From: Amoebophrya sp. A120
Lineage: Eukaryota; Sar; Dinophyceae; Syndiniales; Amoebophryaceae
Length of the DNA stretch: 64,000 nucleotides
Assembly: GCA_905178155.1 (NCBI GenBank)
Contig: CAJINV010000004.1
Coordinates: 876,629-940,628 of the forward strand
Direction of reading: 5' to 3'
Shown: positions 20,213 through 30,795 of the stretch, in pieces
How the letters are laid out: every line of letters begins with the position of its first letter
How positions within the stretch are numbered: position 1 is the first letter of the stretch
Position numbers and translations under genes: made by a program
The notes under the pieces: model-generated
Told to the model about the DNA's origin: nothing
What the model saw: only the letters and a program-made list of their open reading frames with translations
The model's database searches: none

Positions 20213-23200
20213 CTACAAACCTCCATCCCGGGCGGTACCACCGCCTACGACGCCTATCCCTATCTGCTGGCTCTTTCCAAGCATGGCAGGGAGAGCTGCG
20301 CCAACATATCACATGAGAAACATCCTCAGCTGTATTTTTCCTCATAGGGAAAAAAAAAAAATCAAGCATATTTGTAGATCAGAACTCAAGGCGCGCAGCA
20401 CCGCCCAAGCGGAAAGCAATTCACGGCAAGTTCGGAAATCATGCGCCTGCTGTTTATTTGTGAGTGATGGGATTGCTTTGAAAAGGAGGACTCATCGCGA
20501 CGGTATGGCGCTGAAAAGCATGGCCAAGAAGTGCCTCAGTTGGCCAAAATTGTGACTCGGACCGTCGAGGCTGTAATGCGGAGAAGGCAAAAAAGATGCT
20601 TTTTTTGCAAAAGCAAGCTGCTTTTTTGATCAAAATCCTTGGGATTTTGACGTCCGAAACCTTGCTATGAGTACTCATTTTTTTTGCTATGAGTACAAAT
20701 AACTTCCACGACGGAGTTCTGGATCAGAACTCTCTGAAAAAGCAGCTCACTTTGATGCTATAAGACATAGCTTTTCCTAGGGTCAGGAAGAAGAGTGAGT
20801 ACAAATACGGTAGCAGAGGGAGAAGCTTTTTTTGCATTCAATTCCCGATGCTACGGTGGCCACACGGGGTCACTTTTTTGCTCAGGCGCGACGGTGTGCT
20901 GTTTTTCTTTTTGCACTGCCGCCGTGATTGGCTTCAATTGGTCTGCTTTTCGTACCCCAAACACCATCGCTATGCAGCCTGATAGATGGAGGCTGTACCC
21001 TGTTCCGGAGAACCTCCTGAAGGGTGGGCCTGCTTCTGATACATAAAAACCTGCGCAATTTTTATTTTTATTTTTTGGCCCTATGAGGAAAAATACAGCT
21101 GAGGACTTTTCTAATTTGATACAACACCACCTGCGTTTATTCTAGTTGACCCGCGGCCCTGCTTTTTCTCCCCGCCTGGTCCTGTGTCGTTCACATCTAT
21201 TCTCACTGCTTCCTTGTGGCCCCCCGCCCCAAACACCACAGTGCCGCCCGGTGCATCATGTCGTCCTCCGCCTGAAGATCCACCAAATGCGTCCATGTGT
21301 GCCAGCTCTAGATTCACTTTACTACCACTGTTTATTCCCGCGTCTTCTTCCTCGTCCAAAGCTGAATCAAGATTGTAATTCTCTTCGTCCTCGTCCTGTA
21401 ATCCGAACTCCTCGTCATCCAGCACTTCTCTGTTCGGCACCGACTCAAACCCGAATTTGGACAAGTACTTCTCCTGCAAGTTTAAGCTCCGTTTCGTCAC
21501 CGGCGACTTTATCTTGCGCGAGGACGACCCCGGCGAAGATAGTACCCGCCCGATCGCGTTGCTCGGAGTCGGTATCTTGCTGCTTTCCTCGCGGCCGTAT
21601 CGATCGTAGAAGAGAACGCCAAACGCGCCGACGAGAAAGCCGACGATCTGCTTCCAATGCACAGGATATCAAGTGTAAAAGTGTCTGGGTCTGGAAGAAT
21701 GCGCGATTTGTCATGCTGCTTTTCCATGACCCATGAGGTCTGGAATGCCGGAGCTAGCATGACAGATTGTGCGAGAGCTTTCTAATGCCTATCCTGCATG
21801 AGAAACTACCTCCCGCCTTGGTCAAAATTGGGCGACTTTTGGTAATCATGCAACACAGATTTTTGCATGCTGCAGATTTACTAGCATGACAAGTTGCAAT
21901 CTTCCAGACCCAGACACTTTTACATTTGATACAGGATTGTTAAATACGATCGCGGACACCAAGATCGTGGTCGGCGTTTTCATATGCTCTGCAAAAGTAT
22001 CGTGCTCGTACGAATTGCTTTTTATACATTTTTACAAATCTTTTTGATATAGGCAAATCCGCATTACAGATTTGATTTGTAATGCTGTGCCAAATTTGTA
22101 TTGCAATTTATACTTACTAGTACGATACTTTTGCAATGCATATTTCATGTTCCCCACCACCATGGCCACGACCGCGCCCAGGTAGCCGATGGTGAGAAAC
22201 CCGATCAAATTGAACATGGCCGCCATGAACGCGCCGAGGCAAACCCAAAATTTCCCCATCGAGGTCAATGCGAAGTAAAATTCGTAGTAGGGCTCGAGTT
22301 GGTTTTCCTGGAAAAAGCTCCAAATGAAGAAGAGCAGCATGTTGACCGGGCTGCTGTAGTACAGCAGGGAAATGGAATCCAGTTTCAAATCCGCGCCACG
22401 AAGCAGCTCCGCTTGCAGCACGGCTTTCACCGCCCGGAACAGCGCGGCAGACAGGGAAATCAGCAGCCCGAACACGGCGAATTGGCTGCCCTCGTTGAAC
22501 GCGCAAATCGCGCCGCCGCCGCAGACCGGGATCAGGGCGAGGTAGGCACTGCGGTTGAACCTGTAGAAATTTCAGAGTCATGCTGTAGCTCTTTGGTGTG
22601 CCAGGCGGGCTGAAGCGAAAAAGTTTAAATTGCAACAAAGGAGGTTAGAAAACAAACGCAAATCTAAATCAATGTTTCTTCGTAGATGATGATGATGATC
22701 TGGAAGTGGTAGTAGATCCGATTTGCTTCGCAACATTTTGGGAACATCAACATATGTAGATGTACCTTTTCCCCTGAAACACCATGGCAGACAGCACGGT
22801 CCAGAGCGGCGTTGAGTTTTGCAGCATCGCGTGAAATATGGACTGCAAAAATGTCTGGGTCTGGAGGAGTGCAAGATTTCTCATGCACATTTTGCATGAC
22901 CACCCATGATGTCTGTGATGCTGATGCCTGCCCTAGCATCACAAATTTTTTGAGGGCTTTCTGATGCGTATCCTGCATGAAAAATGCCCTCTCCACCGTG
23001 TAGCACAAACACAAAGTCGAATCTTCTACTTGCTAGTCATGCAACACAGATTTTTTTAGAACCCGAAGCCAGCATCAGAAGTTGCATCCTTCCACCAGAC
23101 CCAGACATTTTTGCAATCCATATGAAACGACGGGTAGAGGTAGACGAGCGCCATGTTCGCCGCACCCAGACTCAGCGCTCCGGCGCAGGAGAAGGGTGTT

Positions 23201-23638
23201 ATCAAAAAGAGTTGCTGCCTCATGGTCAATATCGGCCGGGTTTCCCTGGGGACGATTTCGAACACGAAGAGACCAACGCTCGCCGCCACGTAACTCATCA
23301 GCATGTGCGTCCCGGTCAGCCACACCGGGTAACGAAAATGGTGCTCGACGTACAGCTATGAACTGCAAAAGTATCGCACTCGTATAAACGCATTACAAAA
23401 AATTTCCTCAGCATGAGAAATCAAATTTGTAATGCTGATCGGACTTCAGAAAAAAATTTGTGATGCAAGACTTGCATTTATACGAATACGATGCTTTTGT
23501 ACAGGATAACAGCCATTTCGTCACGTTCACCAAACCGACAGAAATCGCAAACCCGGTTATCACGAGGATGAAAATGTAGCACCGACCGATTTTACTCGTG
23601 CTGCTGGTACCGCTGTCAGAAGCAGAAGTGGCGGCCAT
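20213..23638 (-). CDS. Triose-phosphate/nucleotide-sugar type transporter (TPT family, DMT superfamily)
   Basis: Seven exons give 505 residues. The reconstructed membrane part has about ten hydrophobic helices: RCYIFILVITGFAISVG, NVTKWLYVEHHFRYP, then WLTGTHMLMSYVAASVGLFV, SFHAMLQNSTPLWTVLSAM, a central cluster (FGLLISLSAALFRAVKAVLQ) and the family-typical end GNMKTPTTILVSAIVFNNP followed by WKQIVGFLVGAFGVLFYDR. The cytosolic C-terminal tail of about 170 residues is acidic, then Gly-rich, and continues beyond the apparent stop at 21111 because that stop lies inside an 815-bp introner; the true end is GGTARDGGL* at 20213. Five introners and one GT-AG intron (22561-22765) are present, and the exon sum is divisible by three. 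The ATG at 23638 follows a purine-rich leader. Substrate cannot be told from sequence. Confidence 0.9.
20307..21121 (-). mobile_element. Introner element, long singleton (815 bp), transporter C-terminus
   Basis: Termini TATCACATGAGAAAC and complement of TATCAAATTAGAAAA; a perfect 27-bp inverted repeat (20323-20349 and 21079-21105) lies inside the ends. Target duplication CAACA at 20302-20306 and 21122-21126. Excision joins NAGGV to GAALPAMLGK. It supplies a false stop codon 11 bases from its end. The interior contains a short direct repeat of TTGCTATGAGTAC and no recognised gene. Confidence 0.9.
21667..21931 (-). mobile_element. Introner element, family B, transporter
   Basis: 265 bp with ends TATCAAGTGTAAAAGTGTC and complement, including the family mark GTCTGGGTCTGGAAG. 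Duplication CAGGA at 21662-21666 and 21932-21936. Excision joins FNNP to VHWKQIVGF. Confidence 0.95.
21983..22142 (-). mobile_element. Introner element, family A, transporter
   Basis: 160 bp, inverted ends around TGCAAAAGTATCGT, duplication TTTCA at 21978-21982 and 22143-22147. Excision joins VVGNM to KTPTTI, restoring the conserved last helix region. Confidence 0.95.
22561..22765 (-). other. Conventional GT-AG intron of the transporter
   Basis: 205 bases, GTACATCT...TTTCTACAG, joining VFQGK to RFNRSAYLAL in phase. It has no terminal inverted repeat or flanking duplication, so it contrasts with the introners of the same gene. Confidence 0.85.
22837..23122 (-). mobile_element. Introner element, family B, transporter
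   Basis: 286 bp. Ends TATGGACTGCAAAAATGTC and complement of TATGGATTGC, with GTCTGGGTCTGG inside. Duplication TGAAA at 22832-22836 and 23123-23127. Excision joins YPSF to HAMLQNSTP. Confidence 0.95.
23357..23508 (-). mobile_element. Introner element, family A, transporter
   Basis: 152 bp, duplication ACAGC at 23352-23356 and 23509-23513. Excision joins VTKWL to YVEHHFRYP, the first conserved segment of the transporter fold. Confidence 0.95.
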
Positions 23639-24112
23639 CCTTTTCCTTTTCACTCGAGAATCAGCAGTATATTTTTGCCTTGTTGTGATGTAAGTAGTGG
23701 TAGACAAGAAGCCCAATTGCCGTCGATTATCTACGTAATCTAGATCTATATTGCAGCTGCTTCCAGTGCAGTGCAAAGCTCGGCGTGTGAGCTCTGTTCG
23801 TCGGTCAAGGTGTCGGACCACCTGACTCTTCGCTCTAAAGAACTAGGCCTGCTCAACAGCAGTGAGCAGCAGCCTCTCAAAGAAAAGTAGCAAATCCGCA
23901 ACGATGAACATCAAACACGCGCGCACGACGACAATTGCATCTTGTTCAAGTAGAACATACCCAGCACCAACACAAGCCAGGTGCCCGAAGAGTAATCGGT
24001 TATTCGGTTCATTCCTTCGCATTCTGATACAACGAGTAGATGTCAGAGGACCACGACCTCCACGATGGATGAGAAATATAAGCTAAAGCTTTTTGTTTTT
24101 GGATTATATCAT

Positions 24113-26648
24113 TCAGTGAAACGCCCTCCGCGTTTTCTCCAGCAGAAACTCGTAGAACGCGAACATGAACGCCGCTTGACTGACCGTCTGCAGCAGCTTC
24201 GGGCCCAGCCCCTTGAAAAACCCCTTGAAGAAGCCCTCGAGCTCCAGGATTATGCAATACAAAATTTCCCGCACATGTACAGCATGCATCACAAATTTCG
24301 CCAATTTGTAGCGTAAAACTTGTCATGCTAAACTAGAATCGAAGCCAAGTTTTGTCATGCAGAGACCGGATCTGTACGTGTACGGGAAATTCACTGTGCA
24401 TAAGGATCTGCTGCATGCACGAGAAAAACGTGACGTCGTTCGAAACCAGGGTGTATCCTGTGCAAAAGTATCGTACTAGTATAAATCGCAATACAAATTA
24501 GCTCAGCATTAGCATTACAAATTTAAATTTGTAATGCTGATTTACCTTAACAACTAGATTTGTAATGCATAACTGCAATTAGTACGAGTACGATACTTTT
24601 GCAATGCATAGCGTGCGCATCCGGGTCTGCGTCACCTGCAGGGGGTAGGTGAGCACGGTGGCGATCGTTTTCGTGATGCTGCCAATGAGGAAGGCGGCGA
24701 AGTATGGGCGGGCTCTCAACTGTTACATTCTCAGCTGTTAAGTACATGATTTGTCATGCAAAAACGCATGACAAGTTCTTGACGCGCTAGATAGCATTAG
24801 AATCTCTCTGCGCCAAACCTGTAATGCAAAAGGCGCAATTTCCCCCCGTTCATTTTTCCCATTCCTGCATTACAAATTCATGTATACAGTTGCGAATGTA
24901 ACATTTGAGAACTCCATACGAAGGCGGAGATGGTTGCTGTAGATTTTATAATTTGCGGGGATGAAGAAGGACCCCCGCTGTTGAAGTAGTCGAGGTACCG
25001 TTTTTTCAACACGTCATACAACGCGTACTGCAACACCGGATTCGAAACCAGCCACAACGAAGTTGTCAACCCGTCCCAGAGGGACAGGAAACCGTTTTCC
25101 TCCCCCATACGGTACGCGACCCGAAACACGTTCTGCATTTTTGCCGTAGAAGGCATAATTAGCTGATGATGGTGTTGTGCATAATTGCTGGTTTGTTCCT
25201 GCTCCGCTGTTGAAACATTCTTGTCATTCTTTTTATTCGGACTCATGACGGGCGTTTTCGCGGTCACTAGGGGCGAAATCGGGCTGGTGCTCGCGACCGT
25301 TTGCTTCGACGTGGTGGCACTCGAAGCAGCGGAATCGTTCATCAACACCGAGGAATTCCTGGCTGCGAGCATGCAACGCATGTTTGCTTTCCAAAGCGGT
25401 TCGGTTAGGAGCATGTTCAAAACCCCGGCGACGAGCGAGGCGACGAAAGATTGGAACGCGGAAATTTCCTCTACTTTCTGTATTTCCGCTTTCGCAGCAG
25501 CGGCGGCGGCGGCAGCAGCGTCACCCGCAGCAAGTCCTAGGGCCACTTGTTGACTTTTGCCTGCTCTTCTACTCGCCTGATACGCCACGAGCAGCTTTGC
25601 CACCACCTTCTTGGTCCACTGGAACAGGTAGAAATACACGAACTGCGACGTCCCGATCGTGGTCAAGACGGGTACTAGACCACTGTAGAATCCCTTCACA
25701 CCGGCGAAAATCTGCTCGAGTTGCTTCTTGCGCTGTTCTCGCTTATTTTCATCAGCTTTTTGCTCCTTTCCACCGCTCATCTTGACAGCAGTGGTCCCCC
25801 CGGACGGGGAGCCAAACAGGAGCTGCATGCCGACGCCCGCTTTCTCCTGCTCGGCCTGCTTTGCTCTCCTCCCGAGCTCGTAAATGACCCGAATGCGCTT
25901 ATCAAATGTAAAAATGTCTGGGTCTGGAAGAGTGCATGTTTGTCATGCTTGTCTGGCATGACTCTTAAATCTGTCATGCACGTTGCCCAAGAGCCGCGCT
26001 TTTCTGTCATGCGGAGACGCAATTTGTCATGCAGAATAGGCAACACCTACAAGCTCAGAAATTTGTCATGCTGACCCAGCACTTGTGGCCTCCTCATGCT
26101 ACGCCACTCAGCATCACAACTTTCCAGACCCAGACATTTTTACATTTGATAGCGCTGGAAAACGGTCAACGTTTTCTCCTCCTTCCGCGACTTGTCCATC
26201 TGGCTGTGGGTTCGCAGCACGTCCAGCGGGTAGAGGAGCAAGCCCGTGCATCAAAAGGAAAAACGCCCCCTCCCCATACACATACTCAAAGGGCGACTTG
26301 TGTAGCATGATTTGTGATCACAAGTCAGACTGTCATGCTAGAAGGCAAGAGATGTAGACACTGCAGTGCTGGCTGGCGTGGGAAAGCATTGCGTCTTCAG
26401 CATGACAGGAAGCAACTGGAAGCGGAAAACAGCATGACAAATAATTGCCTGCAAACGAGGGGGCGGCGGCGTCTCTTGGCCTTCTAGCAATACAAGTCGA
26501 TTTGTGATCACAAATCAGCATCAGAAGTTTTCTTTTCGATATGGGGAGGGGGGATTTTTCCTTACGATACCGCGAGGACGGAGGACAGCGCGCCCACGCT
26601 CGCATGGTGGAGCAGAGAGGAACTTGGTTGCTGACTCGGGGAGGACAT
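24113..26648 (-). CDS. Mitochondrial-carrier-family protein, PMP34/SLC25A17-like (peroxisomal)
   Basis: Six exons interrupted by five introners give 470 residues. Three carrier repeats are visible: YPLDVLRTH after the first helix (SVLAGLL), TEPLWKANMRCM in the second, and YPLQVTQTRMRT in the third. SQFVYFYLFQWTKK closely matches the SNFVYFY motif of peroxisomal PMP34, and GFFKGLGPKLLQTVSQAA is the usual last-helix approach. A Ser/Thr/Lys/Gln-rich insert of about 70 residues sits between repeats two and three, making it longer than the usual 300. The ATG at 26648 begins MSSPSQQPSSSLLHHASVG. Family members exchange adenine nucleotides, CoA or FAD across the peroxisomal membrane; exact substrate is inference. 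Exon sum is divisible by three. Confidence 0.91.
24251..24402 (-). mobile_element. Introner element, family D, SLC25 gene
   Basis: 152 bp, ends TATGCAATACAAAATTTCCC and a complement marked by GTACGTGTACGGGAAATT. Duplication AGGAT at 24246-24250 and 24403-24407. Excision joins CMQQI to LELEGFFKG. Confidence 0.94.
24454..24610 (-). mobile_element. Introner element, family A, SLC25 gene
   Basis: 157 bp. Flanks GGGTG (24449-24453) and GCGTG (24611-24615) differ at one base. Excision joins TRMRT to LVSNDVTF. Confidence 0.93.
24703..24918 (-). mobile_element. Introner element, family C, SLC25 gene
   Basis: 216 bp. Ends marked by CTCAACTGTTAC and GTAACATTTGAGAAC. Duplication CGAAG at 24698-24702 and 24919-24923. 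Excision joins ATISAF to AAFLIGSI, rebuilding a helix. Confidence 0.94.
25900..26151 (-). mobile_element. Introner element, family B, SLC25 gene
   Basis: 252 bp with near-perfect ends TATCAAATGTAAAAATGTCT. Duplication GCGCT at 25895-25899 and 26152-26156. Excision joins TVFQR to IRVIYELG. The interior is dense in TTTGTCATGC. Confidence 0.95.
26249..26569 (-). mobile_element. Introner element (singleton family), SLC25 gene
   Basis: 321 bp. Ends CATCAAAAGGAAAAACGCC and complement of TATCGTAAGGAAAAATCC, so one terminal T has mutated to C. Flanks CCGTG (26244-26248) and CCGCG (26570-26574) differ by one transition. Excision joins SVLAG to LLLYPLDV. Confidence 0.9.
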
Positions 26649-26862
26649 GGTTGCAACTTCTTTCGTTGAGCTGGAGATGTCTCGTAACAACTACCACGAC
26701 AATAAAGCGGTGCGGTGTTCGTGAAAAAAAAAGCTGCAAAAATGCGCTGGTGATCATGTAGTTTTCTGTTAGCTCTACGAGCTTCAACATCACCAAATTT
26801 CAATGTACATTTCCCGCACGAGATTGAGATTGTGACTGATCGTTATCGACAAAGTACGAGTA

Positions 26863-27102
26863 CTAGTAAAAAACGACCAAACGAGGAACAGAACTGTTTT
26901 TCCAAACGTCACGAAGGCTGCTCTCACTATGACTTGCGGCAGAGAAATAACTTCCAAAGCTATCGAGTAAGCGAATGTTCTTGACAAGGCCCTCAGCTAC
27001 GACGCACGACGTTGAACAGGATTCAACTTTTTTGGACGAAAGCTTCCTGGCTGGCTTGCGCGCGTTCTGAAGAATGAGTCGAGATTTGGCAATCGTCGTC
27101 AT
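26863..27102 (-). CDS. Possible small basic protein (weak)
   Basis: 79 codons from ATG 27102 (MTTIAKSRLILQNARKPARK...), lying between TRM61 and the SLC25 gene on the same strand. The basic N-terminus could be a targeting leader. No family match; could be a chance frame in a spacer. Confidence 0.25.
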   Translation of the reverse strand: MTTIAKSRLILQNARKPARKLSSKKVESCSTSCVVAEGLVKNIRLLDSFGSYFSAASHSESSLRDVWKNSSVPRLVVFY

Positions 27103-27215
27103 TTTGTGACTGTGTGGTGGACTTCTACTTGCAGACGCGAGTATTTCGGTACTTATCGGTTATCACAGTCAGAGCGCAAAAAAAAAGCTGTACAGGCTTT
27201 ATTTCACAACATGAT

Positions 27216-28715
27216 TCACAAAATATCCGCGTCATCCCACCGGGTCGCCACCGACACGTAGCTGGTGTGTCCCCGCATCGGCAACTGCATGGAGTTGTTG
27301 ACCCCGTTGTTTTTCGTGTTGCACACCCCCCACGGCTTGGCCAAACACTCAAAGGTCCGGACGTCCAGAAAGCCACCGGACCGCAGCGCTTCCGACATGC
27401 GGCTGACCTGCTCCACGCAGGGACAGAAAAAGCAGAGCTTCCCATTCAGTTTCAAAACCTGCTTCACGTTTTCAATCGCCTCCCACGGCTGCGGAAGGTC
27501 CAGAAACACCGCGTCGACAAAGTAGGGTGTTGCTGGTGAGGAAGTGGAGGATGAAGGCCGCGACGAGAGCGTGTTCGTGGAGGTGGAGGATGCTGCGTTG
27601 CTCATGCCAGCACTTTGTTCCTGCTTGCTTGTTTCTGCAAGATGGAGCTCTATTCCCTCGCGGAAAGACCGCACCATTTTTGGTTTTTTCTCACCGCTTT
27701 GCTCGCGTTCTTGTTCTACTTCCGCCTGTTCGTTTATTGCAGGAGCTCCTGCGTGGTTATTATGCAAAGCGCAAGCGTCCCCCCAAAAGGTGAACAAATT
27801 ATCGTAGCCGTTCACCTTTCGCATCTCAAATTCTTCCCTCGCCTTGCGAAACCTCTCGAAATGGTACTCGAACGTGAAAACTTTTCCGAACGGCGAGACA
27901 CTCGCTGCCAAGCTTGTGGACAGAGATCCCGAGCCGGTGCCGGTTTCTACGACGGAGTCGCCGGGTTTCAAATCGAGCAAAGATAGAATCAAAGAGATGT
28001 CCGCATGATAGATGATCTGCGTCCGGTGCGGCAGGGAGAGTGTCGCCAAGTCGGGGTTCGGCTTCATCAGACTCAGGAACTTCGGACGGCGGGCGGTTGT
28101 TGTTGCTTGTTGATGCTGTTGGGAAGGTGCTGTTGGCGAAGTTTTGCTTTTGTTCGTCGCCCTCATCTCGTCGCGGCCCTTGCAGCTCGCCTGATCTTCT
28201 GCACCGATGCTGTTCTTCTTTTCAAGCGAGTCGGCCTTGGTTCCTCGCCCTACTTCTATAATAGCGCCAGCTGCTTGCTTTTTCTTTTCCACCCCTTGCT
28301 CTGGTGGCTCCTGATCGATTTCTTCATCCAGGTTATCCGTTGTCGTCACGCTGCTGTCGGTTTTTCTCTTCTTGTTTGTCCCGCCAGTAGATAAATGACC
28401 CGCCCCATCTTTCGCATTCGCCTTGATCAGCAGTTTCTTTTCCAGTGCCGGCCAGGGGTTCCGCTCCCGGATGACTGTGCCGAACGGCTGGCCGATAATG
28501 TCGTCATGGGAAAAAGAACCCCACTCACAGTCGAAGATCCCGTTTTTTTGAAGCGTCAATCCGAAGACGGTTTCTGCGTTGCCGTACAGAATCACAAAGT
28601 CGTCGGGCTTCGCGGTCGTCGTGCTGTGACTCAGGATCTCGTTGTTGTTCTCGGGGCGCACAGCAGGCGAGAAAAGTAGATCTTTAGAGCTCATGTCGGT
28701 GGAGGTCGCTGTCAT
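27216..28715 (-). CDS. TRM61: tRNA (adenine-58-N1)-methyltransferase catalytic subunit
   Basis: 499 residues in one exon. It catalyses m1A58 formation in tRNA using S-adenosylmethionine, normally together with TRM6. Motifs: an N-terminal barrel part (GIFDCEWGSFSHDDIIGQPF), the family mark LSLPHRTQIIYHADISLIL, SAM-binding motif I VVETGTGSGSLSTSLA, then FTFEYHFERFRKAREEF and VFLDLPQPWEAIENVKQVLK. Two low-complexity inserts (about residues 95-210 and 330-395) make it longer than the yeast enzyme. The ATG at 28715 is first in frame; ATG 28694 is an alternative. No introner interrupts the gene. No TRM6 partner lies in the window. Confidence 0.95.
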   Translation of the reverse strand: MTATSTDMSSKDLLFSPAVRPENNNEILSHSTTTAKPDDFVILYGNAETVFGLTLQKNGIFDCEWGSFSHDDIIGQPFGTVIRERNPWPALEKKLLIKANAKDGAGHLSTGGTNKKRKTDSSVTTTDNLDEEIDQEPPEQGVEKKKQAAGAIIEVGRGTKADSLEKKNSIGAEDQASCKGRDEMRATNKSKTSPTAPSQQHQQATTTARRPKFLSLMKPNPDLATLSLPHRTQIIYHADISLILSLLDLKPGDSVVETGTGSGSLSTSLAASVSPFGKVFTFEYHFERFRKAREEFEMRKVNGYDNLFTFWGDACALHNNHAGAPAINEQAEVEQEREQSGEKKPKMVRSFREGIELHLAETSKQEQSAGMSNAASSTSTNTLSSRPSSSTSSPATPYFVDAVFLDLPQPWEAIENVKQVLKLNGKLCFFCPCVEQVSRMSEALRSGGFLDVRTFECLAKPWGVCNTKNNGVNNSMQLPMRGHTSYVSVATRWDDADIL

Positions 28716-29712
28716 TTTCAGAGCAGAATGCGAATAGTCGTTCTGTAGAAGTGCTAATGTTAAATGCGTCGTTGCTAGTGTGCCCTTTGCTAAAGTATCA
28801 AAGTGATACTGATGCTGTTTTCTTGCTGCTCCTGAACGTTGTACAGATAACTACGTCGAGGAAATTCAACCGCTTTCAACAAATACAGCACGACACCAGC
28901 AAAAAAATTGTTGCTCTGCCTGGGAAACTGAAATTGATCGGTATGTCGCCGTCAGAACAAGCGTGGTGAACACGACAGGAGCACTTAGAGTTGTATAGAC
29001 ATCAAAAAGACACAGCTAGACCACGACTACAGTAAAGGATGAGGATCATCAGGATCTTCATCTCGCTAACAAAATTGATAGCGTACGTACGATCTCCAAT
29101 GCTCAGATTTGATCAGGTGGAGCAGAGAAGCGGATCGCAAAAAAGCTGCAATGACCTTGTTAGATGAAGACCCACTCTTCTCTCTTGTTTTCGTCGTGAT
29201 CTTGATGCTGATCTTGTTCGTGGACCCGGTATAAGATTTGCAACTTAAACTCAAATAATAACTGAAGAGGACCTTTGTTGAGTCTCCTTGGTTGATGCGC
29301 CACAGACATGATCCAGGAGCTTTGTGATTGTGTTGAGTGATCCTGATAATTCTTTTCAATTTGAAGATCTTCCGTGCCTGACGCCAACTTCTCTGTAATT
29401 CTGAAAAGCGTGAACGTCTGGAAGCTTCAACGTAAATGGAGAGAAGCGTCCAGCGAACCGGAACTGCCAGAGTAGAAGCGACTCATCGACATCTCATTTT
29501 CTTGACTAGTACTCGCTTCTCATCATCAATATGAATGTCGTGTCAACAACACACTGCGGTTCGTTTGAGACAGAAAATCGTGGCCGTACCAAGTACATCA
29601 GCTTCATCTTTGATAAGCCCAATAGCACCGGAGCTACTCCTCCGGCCACTAGAGGGTGGACAAAGGCATGATTGACCTCGTCCAGATGCCCAGAAGAACG
29701 TCGTCGACCCTT
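28716..29712. other. No supported gene
   Basis: Short frames only, low GC. Nothing repeated was noticed. Confidence 0.5.
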
Positions 29713-30795
29713 CTACCTTGTGAACCCGCCGCCACCGTGGAACGCCAAATTTGTTTCCCGCACGTTCTGTGCGAGACCGGGAAGTTCTTTGAACTCCCGG
29801 TCTTTGAACCAGATCTGGAGCGTGTAAGTCTTTTTCGACTTGTCCCAAACCTCGTAAAATTTCCCGTCTTCCCCCCTGTCAATCTCCATGTTGGGGACTT
29901 TGAAGGCAATCGTCTCATACGGGTCCGCCGCAATCAGCAGGTACTGGAAATTCATGTCGGGACTCTCCTTCTTCTGCTCGTAACAGCTCATAAACCGGTG
30001 CCGCGGAATCACGTCCGGCTCGATGGAAGGGTACTCAATTTCAAAAAGGAGGGCCTGTGGTTGTAATATGTTTCCAGAAAAATAAATGATCATGGCGGTG
30101 TCGTTGACTTTGTCAAGCTCAGCATGCGCACATGTAGTTGATGCAAAACGATAGAAGAAATGATTCTTCGCGCACAATTACCTTCTGTTTCGTTGTTGGC
30201 TCCCTCTCCTTTGTGACCTTGTAACCTGGTCGCCCAATCTTTATCGTGCCGGTTTTTTTCACCATATCCTTTGGTACTGGCACGGAAAACGCGTTAGCCG
30301 CTGCGAGCTTCTTTTCCCTCTCTTGTCGTCGCGCCAGGTTGATTTGGTGCTTCTTCCCCTGCGTGTGCGCGAGGTAGGAACCTGGAGTGATTTGAGCTTT
30401 AAACTTTATAAAGTGCTTTACTTATCGTCCCCGTTTTCAAGGCCGCGGAGAAACAACGTACGCGAGCGTCAGGAAGGGAACGAAATGTGGTTGAGTTAGA
30501 ATTTCTTTACAGAAAATAAATTGGTTCCATTTTTTGTGGACCAGGACCTGCAGCAGTTGACACCAAGAGAGAAACTTCCTACCATACCTTCGTTCGTGTG
30601 CACGGTGAGGCAGAGCTTGCACTCGAACGTCCCGACGTGATTCATCATAAAGTAGGGATCTTTTGACAAGTCGATGCTCTCCATCGCCAATCTTCGCAGC
30701 CGATCCCGCCGGTCCATGGCCCGGTCCTGGGCGGTTGCCTGACCCGTCCCCTTGTACCCATGACGGGTGTTTCGATCCGTAGACATACCCGACAT
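29713..30795 (-). CDS. SF3A2: Splicing factor 3A subunit 2 (SF3a66/Prp11)
   Basis: Three exons (30795-30588, 30381-30182, 30054-29713) with GT-AG introns of 206 and 127 bases, giving 249 residues. SF3A2 is part of the U2 snRNP and helps place it at the branch site. Exon 1 holds DRRDRLRRLAMESIDLSKDP and the first half of the C2H2 matrin-type zinc finger (FECKLCLTVHTNEG); exon 2 completes it (SYLAHTQGKKHQINLARR) and continues GTIKIGRPGYKVTKERE; exon 3 encodes the conserved C-terminal block (ALLFEIEYPSIEPDVIPRHR, then LLIAADPYETIAFKVPN and KFYEVWDKSKKTYTLQIWF). The Pro-rich tail of the animal protein is absent, as in yeast. An intron splits the zinc finger exactly between its Cys and His pairs. 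Confidence 0.96.

Noticed and set aside
21667-23508. Introners considered as ordinary spliceosomal introns of random origin
   Set aside because: Shared inverted ends, 5-bp flanking duplications and repeated families across genes are not features of ordinary introns.
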